Assembly (NCBI GenBank): GCA_016490735.1 | Contig: JAEMWC010000002.1 | Coordinates: 3,251,001-3,315,000 of the forward strand | DNA: 64,000 nt | Origin: Pachyseris speciosa | Lineage: Eukaryota > Cnidaria > Anthozoa > Scleractinia > Pachyseridae | Direction: 5' to 3' | In this document: piece by piece, positions 32,401 through 40,969 of the stretch | Layout of the letters: each line of letters starts with the position of its first letter | How positions within the stretch are numbered: the first letter of the stretch is position 1 | The notes under the pieces: generated by a model | Seen by the model: only the letters and a program-made list of their open reading frames with translations | Databases searched by the model: none | Told to the model about the DNA's origin: nothing | Made by a program: the position numbers and the translations under genes

Positions 32401-34560
32401 CTGGGCGATGAGAGCTCCGTGTCTTGGCGCTGACCAAAAGACACGTGGGATCTGGGAACGAGATTGCATTTTTAATTTAACCGTATATCCTTCTAGTAAA
32501 TGATATCAGAACTGCCAACGGTTCTGACAGTAATTTTAATAAAAAAAACTATATCGTCCAAAACATCAAAACTGCATTCTCGGATTTTACCGCGATAAGT
32601 ACTTTTTAATTGTAATAGGAAATAAACAACCATACAACAGCAACAACGGAAATCATACAGGCATCAAGGCATACCTCAACGGCGTAGTGAATGTAATTCT
32701 TCTTTCCCTCCAGTGAGGAGTGTGATGGGCTGTCATCAGTGTGATCGTTTAACTCGCACGTGAATTGTCCATCAGTGCCAGGTCCCACATTGATGGACAG
32801 GCAGTAAGGCTCAAAGTAACACTTCACTCGGCAGCTCCCTTCATTCGGCACTTGCTCAGTTCTTATCATATGCCCTAGAAGAGCTTTATCGGGAATCGGT
32901 TCTTTGAATATTAACGTGCGCTCGTATGATGTTGCAAGAACTGGGAACGAATAATGACACAAATGCCTTATCAATTACAATATATTTAAGACACGTTGGC
33001 AAGTAGACCCAGGAACTTTGGAAAAAACGAGCATTTAATTCGTCTAGCAAGCAATTTCAACGTCCTTATGCTACTTCCCCCTTTTATTAGCCCCTTTTCT
33101 ATATTTGATGGCTTTAAGGATGTTTAGAATCAATGCTTCAAGGAGAAATAATATTTTTGGTAAATAAACGAAATTCCTGAGTAGATTATTGTTTCCAATT
33201 TTGTGTGGAAAATATTCCCGTTTATTTTAGAGCATAACCTCATGCTGAATTTCATTCAATTTATTTCGTCAGTTGTTTGTTCAAACTGCTTTCCTAATAC
33301 ACTCACAAATTGTAAGGAGCATCTCGCACCAGTAAAGCTGGGGTTGTGATAAGTGGCACTGTCAACTCTCATACCCAGGAAACCCATAAAAGTCTTATAA
33401 TAGCTCCTAACAAAAAAAGAGATCTATTTGAGATTAAGCAGACAATCTCCCTTCAACAGCCTCCGAATTTAGTCTTAAACAATCGCAGCAACACAGTGCA
33501 GTTATTTGACAAATCCACTTCAGTTTTATGTCGTATGTACTCTACTCTCGATTTTTTTGCTTTGTTTTGTTTTGTTTTGCTTTTTGTTGAGAATGTTTAC
33601 TGAAATCTAACATAGATCAGTTACAAATATTGTTAGCTACCAGTTTTGACTACAAATTGGGACCGGTTTTATTTTTGATAACTTAATTAAAACAGAAAAT
33701 CGTGTTTACTTTGGTAACGAGTTACTGCTCTTCTAGTCTTCTACTTACGTTTTACTTTCATTTCATAGACATTTGAAAGCAATTCTTTGACAATAAAATC
33801 TTGTATAATGTTGAAATAGAAATTTGGAAGTATTTCGAAGACCATAATTCATTGGAAAAGAGCAAACAAATTCTCGCGCAGCAACAAAATGTATAATTCC
33901 TCAAGCCTTGCGTTACTAATGATGCCACTTTAATCGTCCGTATCTTAAAGACTATACCCATGCACAATCTCATTTTATGAGTATATATTGCAGCAAAAAA
34001 CCTTGGTGCCGTTGTGAAAAAAAGACACACGCAAGTATGTATTTATTAGGACGAGCATGGGAGACAACTTTTTCAATGGCACTGGAATAACGAGAATTCA
34101 CAGAGTGTTTATTTACGACAATTACCAATGTTTTTATAGCTTATTTTCCGTCTCAGATTTGGTGAAGCTGATCTAAAACTTACTACTCCAATACAGGAAC
34201 AGTTAAATTTAAGTTGAAAACATTTAACACCGACCTAATCTATTCCATGTACATATTGGAACCACTGGATGTCAAAGATGCAGTTTACAACTTATTCTGC
34301 TTTTGTTATAATTCCACTGCAAATACCACAAAAAGCCTTTGTGAACTAAAACGGACAATCGTTGTTAGTTTAATTTGGATTACATCACCTATAAGGTGTT
34401 ACTTGTAATATATTTTGACTTAAGCTTATGACCTATTAACAAAGCAGGTAACATCGCGCAAGATTAACTTATAAAGTTGACTAAAATCACCTGCATACAG
34501 TACTGAGCACATTCCAAACGAAATCCACGCAAGGAAAATAAATCCCTTGATAGAAACCAT
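16138..34560 (-). CDS. Secreted PAN-EGF-EGF-F5/8C-F5/8C protein
   Basis: Nine exons join in phase to give 2004 nt (667 aa plus stop): 34560-34491, 32940-32675, 28606-28480, 27971-27843, 25094-24766, 23542-23404, 21567-21239, 17614-17476, 16613-16138. All introns have GT/AG ends. Order of parts: signal peptide, PAN/apple domain, EGF, calcium-binding EGF, two F5/8 type C (discoidin) domains, and a C-terminal domain I do not recognise. Module borders are mostly phase 1, typical of exon-shuffled extracellular proteins. PAN and discoidin domains bind sugars, lipids or proteins, so an adhesion, matrix or recognition role outside the cell is inferred. Introns hold many transposons. The gene has been partly duplicated upstream (33.7-39.7 kb). 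The model rests on splice logic only. Confidence 0.85.
16702..16743. repeat. (CTAT)n microsatellite
   Basis: About ten tandem CTAT units lie in the intron just upstream of the last host exon. Confidence 0.95.
17360..17420. repeat. (AATC)n then (ATTC)n microsatellite
   Basis: Tandem CAAT/AATC units grade into CATT units, 56 bp downstream of the exon 8 donor. Confidence 0.95.
17476..17614 (-). CDS. Host gene exon 8: second F5/8C domain, C part
   Basis: Same length (139 nt) and phases as exon 6. Contains EFAGNTDCHTVVYNDFNPP, ARYIRFRPTAWHG and MRIELYGCN. Donor gtaagc. Confidence 0.92.
17615..19134. other. Intron 8 of the host gene, upstream part
   Basis: No exon or mobile element is supported here. 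The ORFs at 18494-18730 and 18762-18959 have no recognisable features. Confidence 0.5.
19135..19382. mobile_element. hAT-like MITE with 8-bp TSD
   Basis: The TIR AGGCCTTCCAAGGGGT (left) is matched by ACCCCTTGGAAGGCCT (right). The 8-bp TSD CCTTAACG is perfect (19127-19134 and 19383-19390). 248 bp, no transposase. The 8-bp TSD suggests hAT; P-type elements also make 8 bp. Confidence 0.85.
19812..20605. mobile_element. Foldback element with TTAA at both ends
   Basis: Two arms of about 310 bp (19816-20130 and 20285-20601) are inverted copies, from AGTGCATATGAAGCGAA to TTCGCTTCATATGCACT. TTAA lies immediately outside each end. The arms differ at scattered positions, so it is not recent. The centre has no coding capacity. 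A TTAA target suggests a piggyBac, Kolobok or Sola3-like source. Confidence 0.8.
21239..21567 (-). CDS. Host gene exon 7: second F5/8C domain, N part
   Basis: Same length (329 nt) and phases as exon 5. Contains GMESGTVSDEQITASS, WLRVDLRSQRITVARVATQG and TKYKLQYSSNG. Acceptor atatttag, donor gtgaca. Confidence 0.92.
21720..21775. repeat. (CAT)n and (CAA)n trinucleotide tract
   Basis: Short runs of CAT then CAA triplets in the intron upstream of exon 7. A CTT run follows at 21932-21975. Confidence 0.9.
22576..22849 (+). pseudogene. Tc1/mariner-like transposase N-terminal remnant
   Basis: The frame DEVAVALYIRLKTFQRYVLK then GEVKAEIFRRPI shifts by one near 22700 into MEAVLQRPDATLAEMAHEI. This is the paired helix-turn-helix region of IS630/Tc1-type transposases. 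Further frames break up after ISRVLL. No DDE catalytic domain or TIRs are visible. It lies in an intron. Confidence 0.6.
23404..23542 (-). CDS. Host gene exon 6: first F5/8C domain, C part
   Basis: Reads EFDGNSDRDTVKHQEL, then PPVRARYFRFQPTAWHG and MRVELYGCQ, the conserved end of the discoidin fold with its closing cysteine. 139 nt, phase 0 to 1, donor gtaata. Confidence 0.92.
23543..24765. other. Intron 5 of the host gene
   Basis: Nothing supported. A short GGCAAA repeat occurs at 24208-24235. Confidence 0.5.
24766..25094 (-). CDS. Host gene exon 5: first F5/8C domain, N part
   Basis: It opens DCQEALGMANGAISDGQI and contains WLQVDLLRLDVTVTRVETQG and TEYKLQYSDNG, hallmark discoidin strands. 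329 nt, phase 1 to 0, donor gtgact. Confidence 0.92.
25184..26396 (-). pseudogene. PLE-3 copy: RT C-terminus and GIY-YIG nuclease
   Basis: On the minus strand, frames cover the RT end (EIEENGKIPFLDCLVSRDKN, TTVYRKPTHTERLLD), the linker (TIPYIKGTSETIARILQP) and the GIY-YIG domain (AVYKIECCDCQATYIGETG, LTEHKRATRNGD, LESWFTNLEQTPLNRC). There are at least two frameshifts and the RT catalytic core is absent. The 3' end holds a hammerhead motif. It lies in intron 4 of the host gene and meets an inverted copy at 26396. Confidence 0.9.
25339..25385 (-). ncRNA. Hammerhead ribozyme motif (PLE-3, left arm)
   Basis: Same sequence as the right-arm motif (27027-27073) in reverse orientation: CTGATGA box, GAAAC box, GTC cleavage triplet and a 6-bp stem I TTGACT/AGTCAA. 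Confidence 0.75.
26397..27140 (+). pseudogene. PLE-3 copy, plus-strand partner
   Basis: The inverted partner of the left arm, shorter on its 5' side. It starts in the linker (CGRLQPSLTDP region), and an open frame covers the nuclease end (NVRLTEHKRATRNGD to QTPLNRCQQLPAPYKR). The two arms are almost identical where they overlap, so they were probably made in one event. Confidence 0.9.
27027..27073 (+). ncRNA. Hammerhead ribozyme motif (PLE-3, right arm)
   Basis: Stem I is TTGACT/AGTCAA (27027-27032 and 27068-27073). The core boxes are CTGATGA (27033-27039) and GAAAC (27060-27064), with GTC at 27065-27067. Stem II is imperfect. Stem III can only be the palindromic ACGT, allowing a dimer. The core residues are canonical. 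Confidence 0.78.
27232..27654. mobile_element. MITE with CCACACTAATGCG ends
   Basis: The left end TCCACACTAATGCGTTTTC pairs with the right end GAAAACGCATTAGTGTGGA. Internal stretches repeat AAAACG and CGTTTT in both orientations. No ORF. In intron 4, between PLE-3 and exon 4. The exact TSD is not clear. Confidence 0.8.
27843..27971 (-). CDS. Host gene exon 4: calcium-binding EGF
   Basis: It opens DIDECRNQ, the calcium-binding EGF signature, and has CENVAGSFICYCPSGF with the usual Asn/aromatic pattern. Acceptor cttacag; the donor is gtctgt, weaker than consensus. Phase 1 in and out. Confidence 0.87.
28015..28130. repeat. Imperfect hairpin (possible small MITE)
   Basis: aggtccgtactgtaagt and acttacagtacggatc face each other, with outer ctaaccgag and cgagtttag also complementary. 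Lies in intron 3. Confidence 0.6.
28480..28606 (-). CDS. Host gene exon 3: EGF domain
   Basis: Acceptor cctttcag, donor gtaaga. Six cysteines are spaced as in EGF (CLGDPCPNDVSVC, then CACHEGYF and QCE). Phase 0 in, phase 1 out. Confidence 0.85.
28607..29646. other. Intron 2, downstream part
   Basis: No exon is supported. The only marked structure is a (TCA)n run near 29430-29520. Confidence 0.5.
29425..29520. repeat. (TCA)n microsatellite
   Basis: Near-pure CAT/TCA triplets with a few interruptions. The long Met/Ile ORF across it is an artefact. Confidence 0.95.
29647..32471. mobile_element. 2.8 kb TIR element with RecQ-like relics
   Basis: The ends CAATCTCGTTCCCAGA and TCTGGGAACGAGATTG extend into TIRs of about 55 bp (CACGTGTCTTTTGGTCAGCG, CAAGACACGGAGCTC). 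TTAA lies close outside both ends (29643-29646 and 32472-32475), so a TTAA target is likely. The interior includes broken helicase motifs on the minus strand. The second half (31.7-32.4 kb) has short internal repeats of gccatatgctaactc. It lies within intron 2 of the host gene. Confidence 0.8.
30470..31065 (-). pseudogene. RecQ-like helicase fragment
   Basis: In minus-strand order: a Walker A segment VLVVLQTGFGKSVIY (about 30850-30810), then in another frame MRDQVEKLERLLDV (motif Ia region, about 30720), and LRALVVDETRL (about 30535), where RecQ proteins have DEAH. So the DExH box has become DETR. Stops and frameshifts separate the pieces, and sequence between motifs I and Ia is shortened. 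Helicase genes of this type occur in some cnidarian DNA transposons. It is dead as it stands. Confidence 0.7.
32675..32940 (-). CDS. Host gene exon 2: PAN/apple domain
   Basis: Acceptor ttcccag, donor gtatgc. The translation has the apple-domain cysteine pattern: SCRVKCYFEPYCLSINVG followed by FTCELND. Phase 1 in, phase 0 out. Confidence 0.85.
32941..33684. other. Intron 1, proximal part
   Basis: Nothing supported beyond a (TTTTG)n run near 33555-33585. Confidence 0.5.
34491..34560 (-). CDS. Host gene exon 1: signal peptide
   Basis: ATG at 34560 opens MVSIKGFIFLAWISFGMCS, a basic start and hydrophobic core, ending in phase 1 at a gtgatt donor. It is nearly identical to the copy at 38452-38383, where only the intron side differs more. 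Confidence 0.85.
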
Positions 34561-35573
34561 GGCCTTAGTTCCGCATAAGTTCCCTAAGTCTTGCTATTGC
34601 CGTGGACGGTCTTTTGAAATTAAATGCAGTATTTACACGTGTGAGTCATTATTTATAACATGCAGGGAAAAATTACTGAATGTTGATTGGTCCAAGAAGA
34701 GAGTATACTTTTTTTATTTCGCTTCTGAAAAGGGCAAACTGAGAATACTCACTCCCAATTTTAAGGGCCAAAAGTTCTCGCTCCTGATTAGATGAACGCA
34801 CTGCTTTCAAATTCTGTAGGGTTCCTCACAGCAACTCGTCTTTATCAGTTCTTTGAATTTTTCCTTTTAACTCATGTTGTATTCGTTGAATAAAGGCAAA
34901 AAGATCACGTGCTAGCTTGGAAAATATACTTCAGAAGGTAAATTTTCGAGCGATAAAAGCAAGAGCAAAATATTCTTGTTTCTGAAATGCTTAAGACTTG
35001 GATCGATTTGCATGGTACCCGGTAGGCTTGCATGCCTGTTCGAAAAGCAATATGATCCAACTCGCGTACGCCAAGGGCTTCTATTTCACCACTGCATCTT
35101 GCAGTCAATAAAAAAAGAAAACAGAGCTATTTAGAAGAGCGAGAAGTACCTGAAACTTAGTGGAACAAGTTCACTCATCAGTACAAAAATCCTTTCTTGG
35201 GATGAACCGACTGCCATTTTTACGTGTGTTTTTGGTTGTTTTGTTGTTGTTAAAGTAATAGAAACCTCTACAGCACAGGTGAAATCTGAAGCGTAAAATT
35301 GGGTTTATCGTTGTTTCCTGTGTTCAGAAATGAAACCCTTTTTTTCTCTCAACTGCATGTAAATAACAATCACCGATACTCCTTTGGGACGTAAACAAGT
35401 AGTTGAATTGTTTGTTTGTTTTGCTCGCAAGCGAACGCGTTGGGTGATTTTTCACCGCTTGGCTGACTGTTTTTCGATGTGACTCGACAATGTTAAGAAA
35501 ATTTTGTTCTTGTTATAAACACGCGGGAATCGCAATGTGTCTTCGCAAAAAAAAAATACTAATTGATATGAGT

Positions 35574-35619
35574 TGTGTTTTCAGAAGCTGCTGAAATTTC
35601 CGCAGCTTCTGAAAACACA
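35574..35619. repeat. Perfect 18-bp hairpin
   Basis: Arms tgtgttttcagaagctgc (35574-35591) and its exact complement (35602-35619) flank a 10-base loop. No neighbouring gene explains it. Confidence 0.9.
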
Positions 35620-36127
35620 CGTGATAAAAATGTTTAATTTTACTCGACCGCAATTACCTGTTCAAATTACCTGTTCAAGTTTACATTATATTGCGTTTCA
35701 GTTCTTTCTACTTGTCTACACCCTTTAACTAGAAAATTTCCGCTCTAGGGTTTATTAATGTCATTGTCTTTTCTATTTAAACAAAATAAATCTGCTCGTT
35801 TTACTTACAAAATAAGGTTTTAGTTACAGGCTATCTAATAGCAGGCTTAATCCCAGAAATTGAATTCTAATTCGAGGGGATTCCAAGTTTAAGCTGGGAA
35901 TGATGGAAACCCTTTTTGACTTTCAGGAAAGCGTTGAATGATACTCTTTTGTCTCTATAAATTCAAAATAATTACCTTAGGATATTGAATTGGGGTGAAG
36001 TTTTTGAAGCCACGACAATCGAGCGACTAAGTTGACCATTAACGAAGTTTGCAGCCCTAATGCATTTTTTTAACTATGAGAGAGGAGAGGTGGATGGGTA
36101 ATAACGCATATAGGTTCTTTAAAAACA

Positions 36128-36175
36128 GTTTAGTTTCAAAATACTATCAAACCATCTAACAGATATATTGCTGTT
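36128..36175 (-). pseudogene. Relic end of last exon, copy B
   Basis: This stretch matches the last few codons, stop region and flank of host exon 9. It is then joined directly to intron-1-like sequence at about 36175. Everything from PAN to the C-terminal domain is deleted. Confidence 0.7.
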
Positions 36176-38382
36176 AAACATCATGTTTACTTTGGCAAGG
36201 AGTTACTGCTCTTTGCAACAGCCTGGCCGACTACCAATCTACTTCGGTTTTATTCTTCCATTTCATGGACATGTTAAAGCAGTTCTTTTTCAGACATACC
36301 CTGTCTAATGTACAAACTGCAAACGGAAACTTGAAAGTACTTCCGACTCCATAATTCATTGGAAAAGAGCAAACAAAGTTCTTCGAGGAGCAACAAAATG
36401 CAAATTTCCCACGCCTTGCGTTACTTGTGATGTCATTTTCGTAGTCCGTACTCTTAAAAACGATAGCTATGAGCCAAACAGATCGCGAGATGTTTGACAG
36501 TTATTATAAAATTCTAAATCGTCCAGTTTAATGAATACTCATTGCAGCGATAAACCTTGGTGTCGGATGAAAAGCACATGCAAGAAAATATCTGTTAGGG
36601 CAAGAAAGGGAGACAAATTTGTCAAAGGCAAGAACGTATTCGCCAGAGTTTTGAGATAAAACCACATCAGGTCAGTGAGTAAGTAGGATACCAGCAACAA
36701 ATTGAGGTATTTTTCGTTACTTGTGATGTCATTTTTATCGCCCGTACCCTAAAGAGAGGATAGCAATGGACCAATCAGCGCGCGAGAATTTTGACAGTTA
36801 TTAAATTCTAAATCGTCCCGTTTATTGAATATACATAGCAGCATAAAACCTGCTACCATTAACTGAGCAAAACGTAAACAAGTATATATCTATTGGGACA
36901 AGAAGGGAAAACAACTAACATTTTTTCTAAGGCAAGAATTTATACCTCGGCGTTTGGAAATAAAGCCACATCAGTTTAGCGAGTCTTGTCTTAGCACCGG
37001 ACATGTATCACACTGATGAAGGACGCTAGTTTTTTTTTCGCAAACAGATATTGCCAAGCTTAAGTGACGCGATGTGACAAATTGAAGGCTGAACACTGGT
37101 GTCATAATCCTAAAAGTAATACTTCGAGCTATTTAGAGTTGCTTCAGTATTTCAATTTTCACTGTCTGCCATGTTGACCGAAAGAGTAGCAGGTGACCAC
37201 TTTGTATGGGCTCTATGATCGAAGGGCTCAAATTGTCAGTTTTCGCCACTTGCAGATACATTAACATAACGTCTAAATCACATGCTTCCCATTTCTAGAA
37301 GGATGGACTTCATGAACTTATATAACATACCAACGAGAAATAAGTAAAATGCCATTTTACGATTAACAAATTATCATTCGAAGGTCTTATTTTTGTCATA
37401 TTTGTTTGAATAACATATGGCGTTTATGTAAATTTTCCCCTCTACTTTGTATTTAAAACCGACTTGTTTTTTCAGCACGAAAAAAAGAATTATTACGGCT
37501 TCTTTCCACTGTTTTATTGAAACAGCTGCAAAACGAAAGCTTTCGATTTCCCAAATAAATATTATTTTTTCCTTAAAAAAGAAAACGCTATAAAACCTTG
37601 CAAGAGCATCTATATTGAAATTTGTATGATATTGTGTATATTATGTAGTGTATAAAGTTATGATTGCTGCGAAGTCTGTTCCTGTTGTGGTCAGTGCGAA
37701 AGAGCTGATCGCCAATTTATGGAATTGAGTAACTTTTGTATTTGTGCTTTGCGTTTTACAATCGTAAAGACGTTATGTTGAGGACACGAGAAGAAGAGTT
37801 ACGTTACCCGGTAAACCAACATTGCTGCCTAAGAAAAATGGGAGATTGAGAGGCTGTATTGTTTATTGTGAAATATTCGGTATACCTGCATAAGCCTGCT
37901 TATGCTCCCACGATTTCTAAGCTTAGTATTTACTTAACAGTATGCAAAAAAGTTGACCGTTACTAGACACTTCTTGCAAAACACTGGAATAACGAGAATT
38001 CACAGCGAGTGTTTGTTTACGACAATTACCAAAGTTTTCATAGCTTATTTTCCGTCTCATATTTTGTGAAGCTGATATAAAACTTACTACTCCACCACAG
38101 GAACAGTTAAATTTAAGCTCAAAATACTTATCACCTTCCTAATCTATTCTGTGTACATATTGGAACCACTGGATGTCAAAGTTGCAATTTACATCTTATT
38201 CTTCTTTTGTTAGTAGTCCGCCACAAATACCACAAAAAGTCTTTGTGAACTAAAACGGACAATCTTTGATAGTTTAATTTGGGTTACATCACGTATAAGG
38301 TGTTGCTTTTAATATATTTTGCCTTAAGCTTATGAACTATTAACAAATCGAAAGATTAACTTATAATGTTGATGAAACTCAC

Positions 38383-38452
38383 CTGCATACAGTACTGAGC
38401 ACATTCCAAACGAAATCCACGCAAGGAAAGCGAAGCCCTTGATAGAAACCAT
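38383..38452 (-). pseudogene. Signal-peptide exon, copy B
   Basis: Reads MVSIKGFAFLAWISFGMCS, ending in phase 1 at a gtgagt donor. It is intact, with the same 70-nt length as host exon 1. No downstream PAN, EGF or F5/8C exon exists before 36175, so it cannot make the full protein. Confidence 0.8.
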
Positions 38453-39225
38453 GGCCTTAGTTTCGCATAAGTTGCGTAAGTCTTTTTTTTTTTTGTCGTG
38501 GACGGTCTTTTAAAATTAAATGCAGTATTTAAACGTGTGAGTCATTAAATATTCTCTCTTCCTGTGCAGTTCTAAATTATTTATTACATACAGGGCAAAA
38601 TTACTGAATGTTGATTGGTCCAAGAAGAGAGTATATTTTTTTTTTGATTTTGCTTCCGAAAAGGGCAAAAATTCTCGCACCTGATTAGAAGAACGCACCG
38701 CCTTCACAATCTGTCAGGTTCCTCACAGCAACTCGTCTTCGTCTTCTTTGAAGTTTTCCCTTTAAACTCATCTTGTATCGGTTGAAAAAAGGCTTAAAGA
38801 TCGCGTTCTAGCTTGGATAGAAACTTCAGAGGGTAATTTTTTTCCAGTGATAAAAGCAAGAGCAAATTAAGGTTTTAACCAAAATGCTATCTAATGGCAG
38901 GCTTTTTGCCCAGAAACTGAATTGTAATGTAGCCCGGCTTTTCTAATTCGAGGGGATTCCAAGTTAAAGCCGGGAATGATGGAAACTCTTTTTGACTTTC
39001 AGGGAAGCGTTGCAGGATACTCTTTTGTCTCTAGGAATACAAAATAATTAACGTAGCATGTTGAATTGGGGTAAAGTTTTTGAAGCTCACCACGACAATC
39101 AAGCAACTAAGTTGACCATTAACAAACTTTGCAGCGCTTTATGCATTTTTTTTATGGGAGAGCAGAAATGGATGGGGAATAAGGCATACAGGCTCTTTGA
39201 GACCAGTTTAGTTCCAAAACACTAA

Positions 39226-39668
39226 CAAGCATTTTGACAAATATATTGCCACGTGGATTATTGACAAGGTGCAAGTTGTTCGGCCGGTTCATTCCACCAG
39301 GATCATGGGTAGGGCAATGTTCCCTAGCGCATTAATCAAAATAGTGGTAGGTGTTGTCCCAGTAACCGGTGCTGTGTAACATCTGTTCAAACCCCACTGG
39401 CTTTCCAAGACACTTGCTGTTCTTACATTTAAGGACCTCACAGTCTACACTTCCGTCCTGCCCATCAACCAAACTTCCAGTCACCGGGTCACAAATTAAC
39501 CAATTGTTAATGTTGCTCTTGATCAGGACCTCACTGCCACGTTGTTTCCACAGCCCGACGTCAATGGCATTGTAGTCTGTTTCGTTCAACGGTGTAGTTG
39601 TCGAGATAGTAACCCTAACTTTTGGTTCAGCTTGCAACTCCGGTTTTGGAGTAATTGCGTTCAATCCT
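39226..39668 (-). pseudogene. C-terminal exon, copy C (decayed)
   Basis: It aligns with host exon 9 (TTTPLNETDYNAIDVGLWKQ, SNINNWLICDPVTGSLVDGQ). An in-frame TAA follows TYHYFD. The frame then continues HCPTHDPGGMN and NNPRGNIFV, and the normal stop is replaced by coding triplets. Two short segments differ in length from the intact copy. No other exon of this copy is visible before 40 kb. Confidence 0.8.
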
Positions 39669-40501
39669 CTTTACAAATAATGGCACTTAGTGAAATGATA
39701 ATTCCACGCAAGGGTCCAGGCACCTCCGTAAGTTTCCATGTGACGCTAAGCCTTGAACCTTTTGGCTGGGTAGCTACCGTTAGGATGAAGCCAATAAACA
39801 AGTGAGGGAAGAGGAGAAGGAAACTACGATATCGGGGGGGAATAATGTTTTTAATTAACCGCGGTAAATCGCGGTGCGACCTTCTGCACCTTTTGCAAAT
39901 GTGAGAAGCAAACGCTAAACCATTGTTTAGTTGCCTGCAAGCAAACAGCCTCTATCTGGAATCAGTTTGAAGTTTGGTGGTGTGAATAAACACACGAAGA
40001 AATCTAATGAAATCCAAGTAAAATCTTATATGGTTTCCACAATATTTCGACTAATTGGCAGGCTTTGAACTAATGTGTTCTTATTTCAAATTACCGGCCA
40101 TATTATTTGCACTGGTGGTCGTCAGGATGAGCTGCATCCCCGGGGTTTACTTCCGCGTCCCCATGATAGTCTGGATATTCTGAAGGATATCGCAACTGCT
40201 AATAAAACATTATCACTGTTCTCTCAATAGTGGGCTTTTATATGTTAATGTTTGTGTGTGTGTATTTTCGTTAGTAGTGTAAGTTTAAATAGTCTATCAT
40301 TTTCTCAGTAGTATTACCACCGCTCTGCAATATTGATATAAGTAATTGTAAGTCAGTCCATCGTTCTGTGGAAATAAACAAATATGTATAATAAAAAAGA
40401 CAATATAATGAATTTCTGTCAGTTTATTTCATCTTGTCTTTATTCTAAACTGTTTTCCTATTACAAACACAAATCGTTGGAAAAATCTCGCGCCACTAAA
40501 C
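39669..40501. other. No recognisable gene
   Basis: No supported coding or mobile sequence. A (TG)n tract is near 40252-40262. Confidence 0.4.
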
Positions 40502-40764
40502 CTGGGGATGTGGAACTGAAGTTTCGGGACATCAGTGTTACTACGGGCGGGTTGGTACGCCAAACGGTAGTAGTTAGACTTCTCATGGCGTTTGTCGCTG
40601 GCTGTGTTCTGTAGGGTTTCCAGCATTTCTAATACCTCATACTTGTTGAATTCAGTAAGAGGACGCGCCGTGTATGCCAATATCCGTCTAACTACCGCTT
40701 TGACCGACGCCTTGGTTACCGATTTTAAGGACTCTTTAAGGATTTTCACTTCATCTCTCAATTT
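40502..40764 (-). CDS. Possible internal exon, unknown protein
   Basis: Open between an acceptor (attcttgtag) and a donor (ccccag then gtttag). It encodes a basic, helical stretch (KLRDEVKILKESLKS, then EFNKYEVLEMLETLQNTA). I do not recognise it. It may belong with the exon at 41648-41794, but no phase-consistent link was found. Confidence 0.4.
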
Positions 40765-40969
40765 CTACAAGAATAATAAAACAGACACGAGCAGTCAATA
40801 CCCATGATACATATCATTATTTCGCATGTGAATAGTGTCTAATGAAACACTATGTTTTGCATTTGGCTTACGTAACAAGCCACAAATTTGCATCCCGCGG
40901 TTTTTAAAAGGACAATAGGAAATATTTCCTTTGTTTAACCGCCAAAGAAGTGTGTTCGTTATTTGTTTT

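Larger units (their letters stand above)
33685..39668. repeat. Tandem segmental duplication of host-gene ends
   Basis: 33685-34970 (intron 1, exon 1 and upstream region of the host gene) matches 36175-36640 plus 37975-38874. Likewise 35820-36165 and 38870-39225 match the 3' flank at 15600-16137. So along the plus strand the order is host-gene 5' end, relic 3' end, copy-B 5' end, copy-C 3' end. Within copy B, 36405-36640 is repeated again at 36710-36970. About 1 kb (36970-37970) has no match elsewhere in the window. Confidence 0.85.
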
